Assembly: GCA_016712985.1 (NCBI GenBank)
Contig: JADJQA010000010.1
Coordinates: 1-64,000, forward strand
Reading direction: 5' to 3'
Length of the DNA: 64,000 nucleotides
Origin: Sulfuritalea sp.
GTDB taxonomy: Bacteria > Pseudomonadota > Gammaproteobacteria > Burkholderiales > Rhodocyclaceae
Shown: piece after piece, positions 60,355-64,000 of the stretch
How positions within the stretch are numbered: position 1 is the first letter of the stretch
How the letters are laid out: each line of letters begins with the position of its first letter
Translations under genes and position numbers: made by a program
The notes under the pieces: model-generated
Seen by the model: the letters and a program-made list of their open reading frames with translations, nothing else
What the model was told of the DNA's origin: nothing
Database searches by the model: none

Positions 60355-60376
60355 ATCGGGCGATTCGTCGCCCGAT
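60355..60376. terminator. Nine-pair hairpin with TTCG loop between convergent genes
   Basis: ATCGGGCGA (60355-60363), TTCG, TCGCCCGAT (60368-60376): perfect stem capped on the plus strand by a UUCG tetraloop, immediately after the fadD stop. No T run. Probably a bidirectional terminator or 3'-end stem for the lyase and fadD transcripts. Confidence 0.6.
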
Positions 60377-62053
<1,677 letters not shown>

Positions 62054-62225
62054 GCTTCCTTCTTCTTCGCGTGTTGTTCGGTTGTGTGGAGCCTATTCCG
62101 GACAGCCAGGGTGGTGCTTGAACGGAAGGCCCGGGTCGAATCGGTTCTCAAATTGCACAACAGCCCGAGACTAGCCCTTTTGATCCCGATACGGTAATCG
62201 CGCCATGACAAGCCTCCGGCGATCC

Positions 62226-62744
62226 TCAAGCCGCGATCCGGTGCCTCTTGCGCCACTCCCACGGCGGCACGGGCGCCGCATGCTGCCACAAGCCGATTCG
62301 CCTGGTCCGTGTATCGAACTCGGCGTACTCGTAGCGCCCCTGGTCTTCCAGCGACTGCTCGCGACGGTGTTCCCGATACCACCATGCAAGACCCGCCTCC
62401 AACTGCGCCAGCCCGACATCGCGCGTCGTCTGGCAGGCCGGACAGCCGCGCGGCCGCACCACCACCTTGCCGACGATACGCCCGTACTGATCACGCTGCG
62501 TCCATGCCACCCCGACCTCCTTGCCAAACACCAGGTCGGACAAATGCTTCCTGGATGCCTGGGCGAATGGCTGCCTGGATTCGGGCGCATCGACGGCGAC
62601 GAGCTTGATTTCGTGCCGACTCTGGGTGCCGTCGAGCACGGTAATCGTGTCGCCGCTACGCACGGCGACAACCCTGCCGGCCAATTCATCGGCAATGGCG
62701 GGCAACGGAATGGCCAGTGCAAGGAAAAGGAGGAGCATGTGCAT
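62226..62744 (-). CDS. Secreted thermonuclease-family (SNase-like) protein
   Basis: 172 residues. Signal peptide MHMLLLFLALAIPLPAIA. SNase-like barrel: GRVVAVRSGDTITVLDGTQS, IKLVAVDAPESRQPFAQASR, VGVAWTQRDQYGRIVGKVVV and LAQLEAGLAWWYREH. The active-site Asp and Arg positions (SGDTITV, DAPE, DQYGRIVG) are recognisable. Likely a calcium-dependent secreted or periplasmic nuclease. CxxC (RGCPACQ) is inserted before the last helix. Single gene. Confidence 0.88.
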   Translation of the reverse strand: MHMLLLFLALAIPLPAIADELAGRVVAVRSGDTITVLDGTQSRHEIKLVAVDAPESRQPFAQASRKHLSDLVFGKEVGVAWTQRDQYGRIVGKVVVRPRGCPACQTTRDVGLAQLEAGLAWWYREHRREQSLEDQGRYEYAEFDTRTRRIGLWQHAAPVPPWEWRKRHRIAA

Positions 62745-62845
62745 GCTGCCAGTGTAGCGCCGTCCTGCCGACGCCGGCGCATGGGTCAGATCCCAGACAT
62801 CTTCTGCTACCTAGTCTCAACGCGGGGGCGGGCAATCCCTGCTGA

Positions 62846-63034
62846 GATGGACTGCAACAACTGGAATGGGCGGGGGCGCTCGATGATCTGCGCGTGCCAC
62901 CCGGCAATCGCCTGGAAGCACTGAAACACAATCGGGCAGGGCAGCACAGCATCCGCATCAACGAGCAGTTTCGAGTTTGTTTCGTGTGGACGACCGACGG
63001 ACCGATGGATGTCGAGATCGTCGATTATCACTAG
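62846..63034 (+). pseudogene. higB: HigB/RelE-type toxin, N-terminus lost or out of frame
   Basis: The C-terminal two thirds reads clearly: LEWAGALDDLRVPPGNRLEA, HNRAGQHSIRINEQFRVCFV and VEIVDYH, the HigB mRNA-interferase core. No start codon is in this frame; an in-frame TGA at 62843-62845 precedes it. Slightly upstream another frame (STRGRAIPAEMD, about 62816-62851) resembles the missing preceding part, so at least one indel is present. Stop lies 9 bases before higA. Confidence 0.75.
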
Positions 63035-63043
63035 TGGAGCCGC

Positions 63044-63372
63044 ATGATGACCAAAACAAGAAAGCTGCCGCCGGTAACGCCGGGTGAAATGCTGCTCGAA
63101 GAATTCCTTAAGCCGATGGGAATTTCCCAATACAGGCTCGCCAAGAAATCGGCGTTCCCGCACAACGGATCGGCGAGATCGTCGCGGGTCGTCGCACCAT
63201 CAGCGCCGACACCGACCTGAGGCTGTGCCGGTTTTTCGGGCTGTCGGAAGGCTGGTGGCTGCGGGGTCAAGCCCGCTACGACACCGAGCGTGCCAGGGAC
63301 GGCCTTGCGACGGCTCTGGACAAGATCAGACCATGGACTGAAGTGGTCGGTGGTGTGGATGTCAATGCCTGA
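63044..63372 (+). pseudogene. higA: HigA-type antitoxin, one-base frameshift
   Basis: XRE-family antitoxin of the higBA order. MMTKTRKLPPVTPGEMLLEE and FLKPMGISQYRLAKK read in the first frame; at about 63142-63150 one A is missing, and a second frame gives GVPAQRIGEIVAGRRTISAD and LCRFFGLSEGWWLRGQARYD to a stop at 63372. Corrected length about 109. Binds its toxin and autorepresses. Confidence 0.82.
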
Positions 63373-63522
63373 CAATGCTTGCCAGCCTGTCTTCCTGCAA
63401 TCAGGCACCGCGAAACACTCGCCACGCTTGGCGCTGAAGCTGGATATTGGAGCGAAATTGACGCTTCCTACGCCGCCTCTCGCTTCGGCGTACAATTTCT
63501 GCGTAAATCCTTGGAGGTTGAT

Positions 63523-63738
63523 ATGACGCGCCAGGTCGACGTGATTGTTGAAAAGGACTCGGCAGGGTACTTTGTGGCATCGGTTCCAGTGCTACCCGGC
63601 TGTCACACGCAGGCCAAATCGCTCGATGACCTGATGGTGCGCATCCGCGAGGCCATTGAGCTTTGTCTTGAAGTTCAGGGTGACGTCCTGGAACCGCTGG
63701 ATTTTGTCGGGGTTCAACGCATTTCAATTGCCGCATGA
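63523..63738 (+). CDS. hicB: HicB-type antitoxin
   Basis: 71 residues from MTRQVDVIVEKDSAGYFVAS (TTGGAGG upstream). The HicB fold is seen in SVPVLPGCHTQAKSLDDLMV and RIREAIELCLEVQG. No DNA-binding tail is present, so it is a short HicB. Antitoxin precedes toxin here, and its stop overlaps the hicA start by 4 bases. TACAAT near 63491 may be the -10 box. Confidence 0.85.
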   Translation: MTRQVDVIVEKDSAGYFVASVPVLPGCHTQAKSLDDLMVRIREAIELCLEVQGDVLEPLDFVGVQRISIAA

Positions 63739-63950
63739 CGACTGTTCCCGGTCTGACCGGCAAGAAACTGTTGTCGGCCTTGAAGAAGGCGGGCTTTGAA
63801 GTACTCCGTGTCAAAGGCAGTCACCATTTCATTCAGCACCCCGATGGTCGTTCGACCGTGGTACCGGTCCACGGTGGCGAATCTATCGGGGCAAGGCTGA
63901 TCGCGCAAAGATTCTTCGTGATTGCGACGAACCCATGCATATCCATGTAG
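63735..63950 (+). pseudogene. hicA: HicA-type toxin, C-terminus out of frame and joined to a DUF4160-like sequence
   Basis: mRNA interferase with a double-stranded RNA-binding fold. GLTGKKLLSALKKAGFEVLR and VKGSHHFIQHPDGRSTVVPV carry the catalytic His of HicA. After HGGESIG (63890) the frame runs into a nonsense tail to 63950. A one-base change near 63903 would restore the family's AKILRDCD, but that frame then continues into the DUF4160-like piece at 63926 rather than ending. Confidence 0.8.
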
Positions 63951-64000
63951 AACGCGATAGTGCTGTCGCCAAGTTCTGGCTGTCGCCGGTGAGACTGCAA
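63926..64000 (+). CDS. DUF4160-like fragment running off the window
   Basis: 25 open codons, DEPMHIHVERDSAVAKFWLS then PVRLQ, with no stop before the window end. The H-H-ER...AKFWL pattern is typical of DUF4160 proteins, small partners of DUF2442 in toxin-antitoxin-like pairs. It is in the same frame as the shifted HicA end. Confidence 0.6.

Overview
The window looks like a chromosomal segment of a GC-rich betaproteobacterium that degrades aromatic compounds, most likely of the Rhodocyclales/Sterolibacteriaceae kind (Azoarcus, Thauera, Georgfuchsia, Sulfuritalea relatives). The basis is family-level recognition: benzoyl-CoA reductase genes, a box pathway, a BzdR/BoxR-type regulator and the typical betaproteobacterial gltA-sdh-odh cluster. 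No database search was possible.

Layout. (1) 1-9.4 kb is a benzoyl-CoA island. An anaerobic benzoyl-CoA reductase operon (C and B subunits, start of an ATPase subunit) runs leftward. Divergent from it, an XRE/shikimate-kinase-like regulator and the aerobic boxC-boxB-boxA genes run rightward, followed by a diheme cytochrome c. The regulator's own promoter carries a TGCA-N6-TGCA palindrome directly over its -10 box. (2) 10-16.2 kb has a large SNF2-type helicase interrupted by about 425 bases of almost pure G, a SulP transporter, a small protein, and a 19-codon ORF followed by three strong hairpins. (3) 16.6-23.2 kb is a set of small housekeeping genes: sirtuin, Mesh1-like hydrolase, secreted mini-protein, SelO, an HMA-like protein missing a cysteine, YaeQ, nucleoside deoxyribosyltransferase, ankyrin and dienelactone hydrolase. 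(4) 23.3-31 kb carries dapC-dapD-pilU-dapE-prmB on the plus strand, then slyD, bcp and zapE on the minus strand. (5) 31-47.6 kb is a TCA-cycle block: sdhC-D-A-B-sdhE-gltA-odhA-odhB-lpd on the minus strand headed by a GntR regulator, and mdh, a CitE-like lyase and acnB on the plus strand. (6) 48-59.2 kb has an NDH-2-like oxidoreductase, a DUF1501/DUF1800 pair, moaA-moeA, and an M48 protease / lipoprotein / membrane anti-sigma-like / ECF sigma group. (7) 59.3-64 kb has a second CitE-like lyase, fadD, a secreted nuclease and two degraded toxin-antitoxin modules (higBA and hicBA) running off the end.

Sequence quality is a major theme. Single-base frame breaks occur in genes that should be intact and some that should be important (odhB, sdhA, boxA, the ECF sigma gene), and the poly-G tract is not plausible coding sequence. 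I therefore read most broken genes here as probable base-calling or assembly errors rather than true pseudogenes. The apparent PilU-DapE fusion is probably the same kind of artefact, since removing one C restores a pilU stop that overlaps the dapE start. Intergenic spaces hold several families of palindromic dispersed repeats.
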